DNA of 64,000 nucleotides from an uncultured Myxococcales bacterium (GTDB taxonomy: Bacteria; Myxococcota; Myxococcia; Myxococcales; Myxococcaceae): positions 1-64,000 of the forward strand of contig CALJKW010000024.1 in the NCBI GenBank assembly GCA_937980205.1, written 5' to 3'. The translations under genes and the position numbers were made by a program. The notes below the pieces were generated by a model that did not search any database, had not been told where the DNA came from, and saw nothing but the letters and a program-made list of their open reading frames with translations. Below, in pieces: positions 19,901 to 27,775 of the stretch; the first letter of the stretch is position 1, and each line of letters begins with the position of its first letter.

Positions 19901-20275
19901 GCGCAGGAAGGTGCCGACCAGCTCGCGCGCCAGCTCGCTGCCGATGACGCGGCCGCCGAGCACCAGCACGTTCATGCCGTCGTGCTCGACGCCCTGGTGG
20001 GCCGAATACGTGTCGTGGCACAGCCCCGCGCGGATGCCGGGGATGCGGTTGGCCGCCATCGCCGCGCCGACGCCGCTGCCGCAGAGCAAGATGCCGCGCT
20101 CGGCCCGCGCCTCGCGCAGCGCCGAGCCGACCGCCTCGGCGTAGTCGGGGTAGTCGGTGGGCTCGGTGTCGTAGGTGCCGACGTCGACGACGTCGTGCTG
20201 CCCGTCGACGAGGAACGCCCGAACCGCGGACTTCAGCTCGAACCCAGCGTGGTCGGAACCGATTGCAACGCGCAT
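16982..20275 (-). CDS. Trifunctional RpiB-transaldolase-phosphoglucose isomerase fusion
   Basis: 1097 residues in one uninterrupted frame. Residues 1-145 are a complete RpiB-type ribose-5-phosphate isomerase: MRVAIGSDHAGFELK, and the active-site cysteine in GILLCGSGVGAA (Cys65). Residues about 145-515 are a transaldolase with TSNPSIFEKAV (from 186) and the Schiff-base lysine in LMIKVPATPAG (Lys283). Residues about 540-1097 are phosphoglucose isomerase with GMGGSSLGPELL (605), SSKSGST (657), IGGRYSVLSDFG and HPFDQPDVEASK. All three active sites look intact. Tal-Pgi fusions are known; the added RpiB links ribose-5-P, fructose-6-P and glucose-6-P in one chain. It follows the yhhJ gene by 8 bp and ends the directon. 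Confidence 0.95.
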   Translation of the reverse strand: MRVAIGSDHAGFELKSAVRAFLVDGQHDVVDVGTYDTEPTDYPDYAEAVGSALREARAERGILLCGSGVGAAMAANRIPGIRAGLCHDTYSAHQGVEHDGMNVLVLGGRVIGSELARELVGTFLRARFSADDRHLKRLAKLTALENPLRALQVFGQAVWLDYIRHSLVTSGDLRRLIEHDGLKGVTSNPSIFEKAVTGSSDYRDLLESPDARGVEAKALYERLAVRDVQEAADALRPIYEVTAGRDGYVSLEVSPALAHDTAGTLDEARRLKRAVGRDNLMIKVPATPAGIRALHALVSEGVNVNATLLFAVDAYEQVAEAYVSGLEKLAVSGGDVRRVASVASFFVSRIDTAVDEVIALRQQAGESPRELALLRGLRGRVAIANARLAYQRYLELFSGARWQRLAAAGANTQRLLWASTGTKNPALHDTLYVEELIGPDTVTTLPPATLEAFREHGRPRASLTEDVEAATDTMQLAAAAGISMKQLTDGLLADGVRLFAEAFQHLLEAVDKQRQGTRAERSRRLSYRLPEALAADVETTLGEWRAHGKVRQLWSRDVSLWTGKDEARWLGWLGVTNGQLAHLERLNQVRDAAKASGFTHVLLLGMGGSSLGPELLQRTFGPVEGFPRLHVLDSTDPAQVRRLEFEVELERTLFVVSSKSGSTLEPNVFEQYFFDRVAQRVGPKEAGRRFIAITDPGSKLQHVAEAEGFRRVFFGWPDIGGRYSVLSDFGLVPAALMGVDVPRLLERAEQMVYACMPSVPIEENAGVVPGVILGVSAWFGRDKLTIVCSPGLAALGAWLEQLVAESTGKEGEGILPIAGEVLGRPDAYGNDRLFLYLRLATAPDAAQDEAVDALERAGHAVVRVGVDDVYAVGAELFRWEIATAVAGAILGVHPFDQPDVEASKVLTRKLLGEYEASGSAPQEAPIFRADGISLFADPKNAAVLTTAAAEDSLKGYLTAHLNRLAGGDYFALLAYLDMNEANERTLQAMRHAVRDGRRVATCLQFGPRFLHSTGQFYKGGPNTGVFLQLTCDDAAELPVPGQKYGFSVIKAAQARADLQVLADRERRVMRVHFSSDVAAGLGALQRAIAEASASVVR

Positions 20276-20283
20276 GTCTTCAC

Positions 20284-21408
20284 CTATCGGGTGACGGCGA
20301 TGGACTTCCGGAACAGCGAGAGGCTGTAGACGAAGAAGGCGAGCCCCACGGCGGCGACCATGAGGAACTGGAGCCACACCGCCCCGAGCCCGCCCCCGCG
20401 GTAGATGATCACCTGCGAGAAGCTGACGAAGTGCCGCGCCGGCAAGAGGAACGTGACCGTCTGCAGCCACCCCGGCTGGCTCTCGACCGGCGTGCTGCCG
20501 CCCGACAGCATCATCAGCACCACGATGACGAGGATGATGAGCAGCGCGAACTGCGCCATCGAGCGCGAGATGGTGCCGAGGAAGATGCCCAGCGCCGTGG
20601 CGAAGAAGAGGTACAGCACCACCCCGGCGAACCACAGCAGGTGCGAGCCCGCGAAGGGCACCTTCAGCACCGCCTGCACGATGAGGAACAGCGACGCCGC
20701 GGTGGCGACGAGGATGACGAGCCCGTTCGCCCACACCTTCGCCATGGCGATCTCGAACCCGTTCAGCGGCATCACCAGCAGGTGCTCGAGCGTGCCGTGC
20801 TCGCGCTCGCGGATGACGGCGGCCCCGGTGAGCACCACGGTGAGCAGGCTGATCTGGTTGATGATCGCGACCACGCTCTTGAACCACGACGAGAGCCCGT
20901 TCGGGTTGAAGAGCTTCCGCACCACCAGGTCGACCGGGGGCGTGCGCGACGCGTCGGTGCGCCGCATGAACGACTGCACGCGCTCGTCGATGATGTTGCG
21001 GATGTAGCCCGCCCCGATGCCCGCCTGCTGCATCGCCGTCGCGTCGATGTTCACCTGCAGCTTCGGGCTCCTGCCGGCGCGCAGGTCCTCTTCGAAGCCC
21101 GGGGGGATCACGACGACGAACATCAGGTTCCCGCGATCCATCTCCGGCTCGACCTCGGCCGGGGTGATCTGCCGCGGGTGCTTGAAGCGCGGCGGGTAGA
21201 ACGCGTTGAGCAGCTCCTTCGAGAGCGACGACTCGTCTTCGTCGACGAACGCGATCGACGCGTTGTTGACCTCGCTCGAGGTGCCCGTCGCCTGGATGTA
21301 GATGGCCGCGGTGAACGCGTAGACGACGAACGCCACCATCACCGTGTCGCTCGCCAGGCTGCGGATCTCCTTCAGCCCCAGCCACCCGATGTTCAGCAGC
21401 GTCTTCAT
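20284..21408 (-). CDS. yhhJ: YhhJ-type ABC-2 permease
   Basis: 374 residues of the YhhJ/YbhR ABC-2 permease family. An N-terminal membrane helix (about 20-40) precedes a large periplasmic domain (about 45-175, with VIPPGFEEDLRAG), then five C-terminal helices (about 180-370). GAAVIREREHGTLEHLLVMPL is the conserved cytoplasmic motif. Its ATG immediately follows the TGA of the RbbA-type gene, so it is translationally coupled. With the hybrid ABC protein, HlyD adaptor and NodT outer-membrane factor it completes a trans-envelope exporter. The substrate is unknown. Confidence 0.93.
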   Translation of the reverse strand: MKTLLNIGWLGLKEIRSLASDTVMVAFVVYAFTAAIYIQATGTSSEVNNASIAFVDEDESSLSKELLNAFYPPRFKHPRQITPAEVEPEMDRGNLMFVVVIPPGFEEDLRAGRSPKLQVNIDATAMQQAGIGAGYIRNIIDERVQSFMRRTDASRTPPVDLVVRKLFNPNGLSSWFKSVVAIINQISLLTVVLTGAAVIREREHGTLEHLLVMPLNGFEIAMAKVWANGLVILVATAASLFLIVQAVLKVPFAGSHLLWFAGVVLYLFFATALGIFLGTISRSMAQFALLIILVIVVLMMLSGGSTPVESQPGWLQTVTFLLPARHFVSFSQVIIYRGGGLGAVWLQFLMVAAVGLAFFVYSLSLFRKSIAVTR

Positions 21409-24192
21409 TCACCGCTCCTGCTTCCGCAGGCCGGCGACGCTGATGCCCAGCAGCACGACGATCGACGCGGCGAGGAACCACAGGTCGCGCAGCATCAGCG
21501 CCGGCGAGAGCCCCTTGGTGTACGCGCCCAGGCTGGCGTGCATGTAGTAGGTCGCCGGCCAGATCTTCCCCACCACCGCCGCGTTGCCCTGCAGCGTCGA
21601 CACCGGCTGCAACAGCCCCGAGAACTGAATCGTCGGCACGATGGTGAGGATCGCGGTGACGAAGACCGCCGCGACCTGCGTGCTGGTGAACGTCGACGTC
21701 ACCATTCCCAGGCCGGTGGTCGCGATCACGTAGAGCAGCGTGCAGACGGTCAACATCAGGAAGCTGCCCTTCATCGGCACGTCGAAGACGATGAACGCCA
21801 TGCCCGCGAGGATGAAGAAGTTCATCATCCCGATCGCCACGTACGGCAGCTGCTTGCCGACCAGGTACTCGAGCCGCCCGGTGGGCGTGACGTAGAAGTT
21901 GATGATCGAGCCGAGCTCCTTCTCGCGCACGATGCTGACCGTCATCAGGATCGCGGGGATGAGCAGCAGCAGCAGCGCCGGCATGCTCGGGACGATCGAG
22001 AAGATGCTCTCGAAGGTCGGGTTGTACATGAAGCGCTCTTCGATCTTCGCCGCGCCGAGCGGCGCGCCCTCGGCGAGTCGGGCCCCCGGCCCGGTGAACA
22101 GCGCCGAGTGGACGCCGTAGACGTACTGCTCGACCGTGTCGCCGCGGAACGTCATCGCGCCGTCGACGCTCGCCAGCACCTCGGGCGCCGCGCCGCGGCG
22201 AAGGTCGCGGCCGAAGCCGGGCGGCACCTCGACCACGACCGAGACCTGGTCGGCCTTCAGCCGCTCGAGCCCCTCTTCGAACGAGCGCACCGGCGGCGTT
22301 TGAGAGAAGTAGCGCGGCGACGCGGCGAACTGCTCGAGGTACGTGCGGCTGTCAGGCGACTGGTCGAGGTCGAGCGTCGCGTAGCGGATGTGCTCGACGT
22401 CCGTGGTGATGCCGAACCCGAACACGAGCATCAGCAGCGCCGAGCCCACGAACGCGAAGGCGAGCCGCACCTTGTCGCGGAGAATCTGCACCGCCTCGTT
22501 GCGCGCGTAGGCGAGCAGGCGCGTCGCGCGCAGCGCGAGGCCCGAAGGCGCGGGGCGCTTCTCGGGCGGAGGAGGAGCCGGCGCCGCCGGCTGCTTTACC
22601 GCCGCCGCGCCCGAAGCGGGCGGGGCCGCCTTCGCCTGCTTCTTCGCCGCCTCGGCGGCGATCGAGTCCTCCATGTACCCGATGAAGGCGTCTTCGAGGC
22701 TCGCCGCGCCGCGCTGCTCGATGAGCTTCTGCGGCGCGTCGGCCGCCAGCACCTGCCCCGCGTTCATCAGCGAGATGCGGTCGCACCGCATGCCCTCGTT
22801 CATGAAGTGGGTGGTCACGAAGATGGTCACGCCCTGCCCGCGCGACAGCTCGATGAGCAGCTCCCAGAAGCTGTCGCGCGCGACGGGGTCCACCCCGGAC
22901 GTCGGCTCGTCGAGGATGAGGATCTGCGGCTCGTGCAGCACCGCGACGGCGAGCGACAGCCGCTGGCGCAGCCCCATCGGCAAGGCCTCGGCGTTCGCGT
23001 CGAGGTGCTCGGTCAGCCCGAACCGCTTCACCAGGTCGTCGATGCGCGCCTTCGCCTTGTCCACCGGCAGGTGGTACAGCCGCGCGTGCAGCGCGAGGTT
23101 CTGCCGCACGGTCAGCTCGCCGTAGAGCGAGAACGCCTGCGTCATGTAGCCGAGGTTGTTGCGCACCTCGAGGCTGCCCGCCTCGACCGAGTGGCCGAAC
23201 AGCGTCGCGGTGCCCTCGCTGGGCGGCAACAGCCCGGTCAGCATCTTCATCGTCGTCGACTTGCCGCAGCCGTTGGAGCCCAGGAACCCGAAGATCTCCC
23301 CGCGCTCGATCGACAGCGTGACGTGGTCGACCGCGACGAAGTCGCCGAAGCGCCGCGTCAGCCCGTGCGCCTCGATCGCGATCTCCTTCTTGCCCGCGGC
23401 GCGCGGCGGAATCGTGAGCTCCCGGTGCCCGCGCCGCTTCTGCTCCGGCAGCAGCTCGATGAAGCACTGCTCGAGGTTCTTCGTGCCGGTGCGCTGCATG
23501 AGCTCGCGCGGGCTGCCGGTCGCCAGCACCTGCCCCGCATCCATCGCCACGATCCAGTCCCACCGCTCGGCCTCGTCCATGTACGCCGTCGAGATGACGA
23601 CGCTCATGCCCGGCCGCCCCGCGCGGATGTCGTCGATCAGCGTCCAGAACTGGCGGCGCGACAGCGGGTCGACGCCCGTCGTCGGCTCGTCGAGGATGAG
23701 CAGGTCCGGGTCGTGCACCAGCGCGCCGCACAGGCCGACCTTCTGCTTCATGCCGCCCGACAGCTTCCCCGCCGGGCGATCGGGAAACGGCCCCAGCCCC
23801 GTCGCGTCGAGCAGCTGCTTCACCCGCACCTTGCGCTCGGCCGCCGACAGGCCGAACAGCTGCGCCATGAAGTCGACGTTGTCGTGAACGCTCAGCTCCA
23901 GGTACAGGTTCTTGCCGAGGCCCTGCGGCATGTACGCGACGCGGGGGCCCACGGCGCGGCGGTGGCGCGCGTCGGCCATGTCGCCCCCCAGCACCGTCAC
24001 CTTCCCCTGCTGCAGCTTCTTCGAGCCGGCCATCAGCGCCATCAGCGTCGACTTGCCGACGCCGTCGGGCCCCACCACGCCGACCATGATGCCGCGGGGG
24101 ACGTCGAGCGAGATGCCGTCGAGCGCCACCACCTTGCCGTACCGGTGGGTGACGCCCTCGACCGAGACGACCGGCCCCTCGTCCGCCGTCAT
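21409..24192 (-). CDS. rbbA: RbbA/YhiH-type hybrid ABC protein (two ATPases plus permease)
   Basis: 927 residues, close to E. coli RbbA/YhiH (about 911). ATPase 1 (about 8-240) has Walker A GPDGVGKST, signature LSGGMKQK and LLILDEPTTGVDP. ATPase 2 (about 290-510) has GSNGCGKST, a degenerate signature LPMGLRQR and LILDEPTSGVDP; the degenerate signature is shared with RbbA. An Ala/Pro-rich linker (about 530-560) leads to an ABC-2 permease with a periplasmic loop and six helices (SIVREKELGSIINFYVTP). RbbA was described as ribosome-associated; here the neighbours argue for export. The ATG overlaps the HlyD stop (ATGA, 24189-24192). Confidence 0.93.
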   Translation of the reverse strand: MTADEGPVVSVEGVTHRYGKVVALDGISLDVPRGIMVGVVGPDGVGKSTLMALMAGSKKLQQGKVTVLGGDMADARHRRAVGPRVAYMPQGLGKNLYLELSVHDNVDFMAQLFGLSAAERKVRVKQLLDATGLGPFPDRPAGKLSGGMKQKVGLCGALVHDPDLLILDEPTTGVDPLSRRQFWTLIDDIRAGRPGMSVVISTAYMDEAERWDWIVAMDAGQVLATGSPRELMQRTGTKNLEQCFIELLPEQKRRGHRELTIPPRAAGKKEIAIEAHGLTRRFGDFVAVDHVTLSIERGEIFGFLGSNGCGKSTTMKMLTGLLPPSEGTATLFGHSVEAGSLEVRNNLGYMTQAFSLYGELTVRQNLALHARLYHLPVDKAKARIDDLVKRFGLTEHLDANAEALPMGLRQRLSLAVAVLHEPQILILDEPTSGVDPVARDSFWELLIELSRGQGVTIFVTTHFMNEGMRCDRISLMNAGQVLAADAPQKLIEQRGAASLEDAFIGYMEDSIAAEAAKKQAKAAPPASGAAAVKQPAAPAPPPPEKRPAPSGLALRATRLLAYARNEAVQILRDKVRLAFAFVGSALLMLVFGFGITTDVEHIRYATLDLDQSPDSRTYLEQFAASPRYFSQTPPVRSFEEGLERLKADQVSVVVEVPPGFGRDLRRGAAPEVLASVDGAMTFRGDTVEQYVYGVHSALFTGPGARLAEGAPLGAAKIEERFMYNPTFESIFSIVPSMPALLLLLIPAILMTVSIVREKELGSIINFYVTPTGRLEYLVGKQLPYVAIGMMNFFILAGMAFIVFDVPMKGSFLMLTVCTLLYVIATTGLGMVTSTFTSTQVAAVFVTAILTIVPTIQFSGLLQPVSTLQGNAAVVGKIWPATYYMHASLGAYTKGLSPALMLRDLWFLAASIVVLLGISVAGLRKQER

Positions 24193-25238
24193 CGGCCGTC
24201 TCCGAGCGGCTCGGCCTCGCCGCCCGACGCGCGCGGCTGCTGCACCGGCACCACGCTCTGCAGCCGCTTCGGCCACTCGGCGCCGTCCTTCACCTTCACG
24301 TAGCCGACGCCGCGGATGCCGGTCTTGACGCGCTCGAGGTGCTCGCGCGCGAGCTCCTTCGGCACCTGCAGCTTCACCCGGAACATCAGCTTCTCGCGCT
24401 CGCTGCGCGTCTCGACCTGCTTCGGGGTGAACTGCGCCTCGGGAGAGACGAAGCTCACCGTCGCGGGCAGCGCGCGCTCCGGCTCGAAGTCGACCGTCAG
24501 GCGCGCCTCGGCGCCGATCTTCAGGCCCGCCGCCTGCTCCGAGGGGAGAAAGATCTCCATGTACACGTCCTCGAGGTCGACGACGGTCAGCGCCTTGCCG
24601 CCCGCGCCGAGCACCTCGCCGGGCTCCGCGAGCCGGTACAGCACGCGGCCGTTCACCGGAGACTTCAGCGTCGCGTCGTCGATGCGCGTCTGAATCGAGT
24701 CCGCCCTCGCCTTCGCCTCGGCGATGCGCTGCTGCGAGGTCGCCTGCATCGCCTCGGCCTCGGCGAGCGCCGCCTTCGTCGACGCCACCCGGGCCACGCG
24801 CACGTCGAGGTCGCGCTGCGAGCCCGCGCCCTCCGACACCAGGTTCCTCGCGCGGCGCTGCTCGGTCTGGGCCAGCGCGATCTCGCTCTGCTGCTTGAGG
24901 ATCGACGCCGCCGACACCGCCGAGCGCTCCTCCTCTCCGGCGAGGTTCGCCCTCGCCGCCGCGAGGTCCGCCTCCAGCGTGCTGGTGTCGAGCCGCACCA
25001 GCACCTGGCCCTGCCGCACCAGGTCGCCCTCGTCGACGAGCAGCTCCTTCACCTTCAGCGGCTCCTTCGCCGACACGTCGACGAGCGTCGCCTCGATGCG
25101 GCCGTTCCCCGAGGCGATGCCCTCGGGCAGCTTCTCCTGCCGCCCCTTCCACCAGCGGAAGCCGATGAAGCCGAAGAGCGCGAGCGCGACGATGGGGAGG
25201 ATCCACTTGAGAGACTTCTTCGAGATCAGCTTTGCCAA
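24189..25238 (-). CDS. HlyD-family periplasmic adaptor with TTG start
   Basis: 349 residues. No ATG or GTG fits. The TTG at 25238 begins AKLISKKSLKW, followed at once by a membrane anchor (about 11-27) and is preceded by a GGGGG ribosome-binding-like run. The adaptor proper has the lipoyl/barrel-sandwich halves (NGRIEATLVDVSAKEPLKV, ATLKSPVNGRVLYRLAEPGE) separated by a coiled-coil hairpin rich in Ala/Gln/Arg (about 75-160) and a beta-barrel domain. This is the YhiI/YbhG type of adaptor that bridges an inner-membrane ABC pump and an outer-membrane factor. It lies 8 bp after the NodT stop and overlaps the RbbA-type gene by four bases. Confidence 0.88.
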   Translation of the reverse strand: MAKLISKKSLKWILPIVALALFGFIGFRWWKGRQEKLPEGIASGNGRIEATLVDVSAKEPLKVKELLVDEGDLVRQGQVLVRLDTSTLEADLAAARANLAGEEERSAVSAASILKQQSEIALAQTEQRRARNLVSEGAGSQRDLDVRVARVASTKAALAEAEAMQATSQQRIAEAKARADSIQTRIDDATLKSPVNGRVLYRLAEPGEVLGAGGKALTVVDLEDVYMEIFLPSEQAAGLKIGAEARLTVDFEPERALPATVSFVSPEAQFTPKQVETRSEREKLMFRVKLQVPKELAREHLERVKTGIRGVGYVKVKDGAEWPKRLQSVVPVQQPRASGGEAEPLGDGR

Positions 25239-25246
25239 TCGGCCCC

Positions 25247-26803
25247 CTAACGCCTCGCCGGCAGGGTGGTGGGTTGCGGCGCCAGCGGCTGTGAGATCAG
25301 CCCGCCCCAGCTCGTGCGGCGGTGCATCTCCTCTTCGACCACCGGAGCGACGATCGGCGCGCCACGCCGCTCTTCCCAGCCGCCGCCGAGCGCCTTGTAG
25401 AGCGCGATGAGGTTCGTCGCGACCGATGACCGCGCGTTCGCGAGCCCGTTCTGCCGCTGCAGCAGCGTGCGCTGCGCGTCGAGCACGCGCTGGTAGTCGA
25501 CCGCGCCCTCCCGGTACTGCACGAGCGCGATGTCGACCGAGCGCTGGGCCGCCGTCACCGCGCGCTCCTCGGCCGCGACCTGCTCCTGCGAGTTGCCCAC
25601 CCCGACCAGCGCGTCCTCCACCTCCTGCGCGGCGCGCAGCACGGCGCTGCGGTAGCCGACGATCAGCTGCTCGAAGCGCGCGTCCTGCACCCGCACCGCG
25701 CTGGTCAGCCGCCCGTAGTTGAGGAACGGCCAGTTCACCTGCGGGCCGATGGAGAAGAAGATGTCCGAGAGCGGGTTGCTCGAGACCGGAGTGATCGTCG
25801 TCGCGCGGTACCCGATCGTCCCCGACAGCGAGATGCTCGGGAACAGGTCGGCCTTCGCCACCCCGATGCGCGCGCACTGCGCCGCCGCGTACAGCTCGGC
25901 CGCGCGCACGTCGGGCCGCCGCTCGAGCAGCTCGGCGGGCACGCCCAGGCCCACCTTCGCCGGCGCCGACGGAATCGTCTTCGCCCCGCCCACCACCTGC
26001 TCGATGACGCCCACCGGCTGGCCGAGCAGCGTGCTCAGCGCGTTCTGCGCCTGCTGCAGCGCCAGCACCAGCGGAGGCACCGACGCCCGCGTGGTCTCGA
26101 GCAGCGCCGTCGCCTGCGCGACGTCGAGCTCCGACGTCGCGCCGTTCTTGAAGCGCGCGGTGGCGATGGTCAGCCCCTCTTCCTGCACGCGCGTGTTCTG
26201 CTGCGCGAGGTCGATGAGCACCTCGTAGGTGCGGATGGTGACGTACGTGCGGGCGACCTCGGCCGTCAGCGAGATGAGCGCGTCTTCGTACGAGGCCTCG
26301 GACGCCACCACGTTCGCGCTCTCCGCCTCGATCCCGCGGCGGTACTTGCCCCACAGGTCCAGCTCCCACAGCGCGTCGAAGCCCGCCTGGAAGTTCGCGA
26401 ACGTGCCGCCGATGTTGCTGGCCACCACCGGCGTCGGCCCCAGCCGCGTCGCGTGAACGCTCGCGAACGCCTGCTGCTGCTGCGGCCACAGCCGCCCGCT
26501 GGCGATGCCGAGCTGCGCGCGCGCCTCGATGATGCGCAGGCCGGCGAGCTGCAGGTCGAGGTTCTGCTGGTAGGCCAGGTCGACCAGCGCATCGAGGGCG
26601 CGATCGTCGAAGGTGCGCCACCACGCGACGTCGAGCTTCGCGCGCGTGTCGAGCTGCTCGGCGGCCTTCTGGTGCCAGCTCCCGCGCACCGGCGCCTCGG
26701 GCCGCGTGTAGTCGGGGCCGACCGCGCAGCCGGCCAGCATGACCACGACGAGCGCCGGCGCCGACCGGGCGGCACCATGTCTGGTTTGTACCGAGCTCTC
26801 CAC
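25247..26803 (-). CDS. NodT/TolC-family outer-membrane efflux lipoprotein
   Basis: About 518 residues from the GTG at 26803, which has AGGGGG six nt upstream; a GTG at 26827 would add eight residues. The signal sequence ends VVVMLAGCAVGPDYTRPEAP, the lipobox and N-terminal motif of the NodT branch of outer-membrane factors. Two homologous outer-membrane-factor repeats follow, with LWELDLWGKYRRGIEAE, ELLERRPDVRAAELYAAA and VQYREGAVDYQRVLDAQR. It should form the trimeric exit duct for the adjacent HlyD/RbbA/YhhJ pump. It lies 66 bp downstream of ppk2 on the same strand. Confidence 0.92.
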   Translation of the reverse strand: MESSVQTRHGAARSAPALVVVMLAGCAVGPDYTRPEAPVRGSWHQKAAEQLDTRAKLDVAWWRTFDDRALDALVDLAYQQNLDLQLAGLRIIEARAQLGIASGRLWPQQQQAFASVHATRLGPTPVVASNIGGTFANFQAGFDALWELDLWGKYRRGIEAESANVVASEASYEDALISLTAEVARTYVTIRTYEVLIDLAQQNTRVQEEGLTIATARFKNGATSELDVAQATALLETTRASVPPLVLALQQAQNALSTLLGQPVGVIEQVVGGAKTIPSAPAKVGLGVPAELLERRPDVRAAELYAAAQCARIGVAKADLFPSISLSGTIGYRATTITPVSSNPLSDIFFSIGPQVNWPFLNYGRLTSAVRVQDARFEQLIVGYRSAVLRAAQEVEDALVGVGNSQEQVAAEERAVTAAQRSVDIALVQYREGAVDYQRVLDAQRTLLQRQNGLANARSSVATNLIALYKALGGGWEERRGAPIVAPVVEEEMHRRTSWGGLISQPLAPQPTTLPARR

Positions 26804-26869
26804 GCCGCCCCCTGGACGGCATGACACCTACTGACGAGCCGCGACGACCGCGCCCGGCGGCAGGCCGAG

Positions 26870-27775
26870 TCACTCCCGTAACAGCACGGTGCGCGCGTCG
26901 GCGAGCGCGCGCCGCTGCTCTGCGTCGACCTTCGGGTAGTGCAGGTCGAGCCGCTGGAGCCCGTCGACGATCGCCGCGGCGACCACCAGGCGCGTGAACC
27001 ACTTCTTGTCCGCCGGCACCACGAACCACGGCGCGTGCGGCGCCGCGGTCTTGCGAATCGCCTCGTCGTAGGCGCGGTGGTAGTCCTTCCAGTACGCGCG
27101 CTCTTTCACGTCCGAGGCCGAGAACTTCCAGTTCTTCACCGGGCGATCGAGGCGCTCGAGGAAGCGCTTCTTCTGCTCCTTGCGCGACACGTGCAGGAAG
27201 AACTTCAGGATCAGCACCCCGTTTCGCGACAGGTACCGCTCGAACGCGGCGATGTCCTCGAGCCGCTGATCCCAGATGTCGCTCTTCACCAGCTCGGGCG
27301 GCAGCGGCTCGTGCTCGAGCAGGCTGGGGTGCACGCGCACCACCAGCACCTCCTCGTAGTACGAGCGGTTGAAGATGCCGATTCGCCCGCGCTCGGGCAG
27401 CGCGCGCATCGAGCGCCACAAGAAGTCGTGGTCCAGCTCCTCGTGCGAAGGCTGCTTGAAGTTGAACACCTGGCAGCCCTGGGGGTTCACGCCCGACATC
27501 ACGTGTTTGATCGTCCCGTCTTTCCCGGCCGCGTCCATCGCCTGGAACACCAGCAGCACCGCCCAACGGTCTTGCGCGTAGAGCTTGTCCTGCGCCGCGG
27601 CCAGCCAGTGGACGCCGCGCGCCAGCAGCTCCTTGGCCTTCGGCTTCTGCTTCGAGCCCAGCCCGCCGGTGTCCGACGGGTCGAAGTCGGAGAGGCGGAA
27701 GCCCTTGCCCTTCTCGACGCGGTACGGCGCGACGAACCGCCGCACCGCCGCGGGGTTGATCTCAGTAGCCGACAA
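26870..27775 (-). CDS. ppk2: Polyphosphate kinase 2 (PPK2)
   Basis: 301 residues, the length of a single-domain PPK2. Walker A is AMDAAGKDGTIK (79-90), the Walker B/lid region contains GIFNRSYYEEVLVVRVHP, and FLHVSRKEQKKRFLERL plus DRPVKNWKFS form the family lid and C-terminal signature. PPK2 transfers phosphate between polyphosphate and nucleotides; which nucleotide (NDP or NMP) is not decidable by eye. The start overlaps the end of the HAD fusion by 14 bp, showing co-translation. With acetate kinase and the polyphosphate-glucokinase-like gene at 57456, it points to polyphosphate as a phosphoryl store for sugar metabolism. Confidence 0.95.
   Translation of the reverse strand: MSATEINPAAVRRFVAPYRVEKGKGFRLSDFDPSDTGGLGSKQKPKAKELLARGVHWLAAAQDKLYAQDRWAVLLVFQAMDAAGKDGTIKHVMSGVNPQGCQVFNFKQPSHEELDHDFLWRSMRALPERGRIGIFNRSYYEEVLVVRVHPSLLEHEPLPPELVKSDIWDQRLEDIAAFERYLSRNGVLILKFFLHVSRKEQKKRFLERLDRPVKNWKFSASDVKERAYWKDYHRAYDEAIRKTAAPHAPWFVVPADKKWFTRLVVAAAIVDGLQRLDLHYPKVDAEQRRALADARTVLLRE

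Noticed and set aside
20263..24303. 1346-codon plus-strand open frame opposite the ABC transporter genes
   Set aside because: His/Arg/Asp/Glu-rich shadow; the minus strand has Walker motifs and coupled starts.
24189..27566. Extended reading of the HlyD frame upstream through the NodT and PPK2 genes
   Set aside because: Upstream of 25238 the frame is Arg/Gly/Ala-rich antisense-like sequence; the adaptor begins at the TTG next to its membrane anchor.
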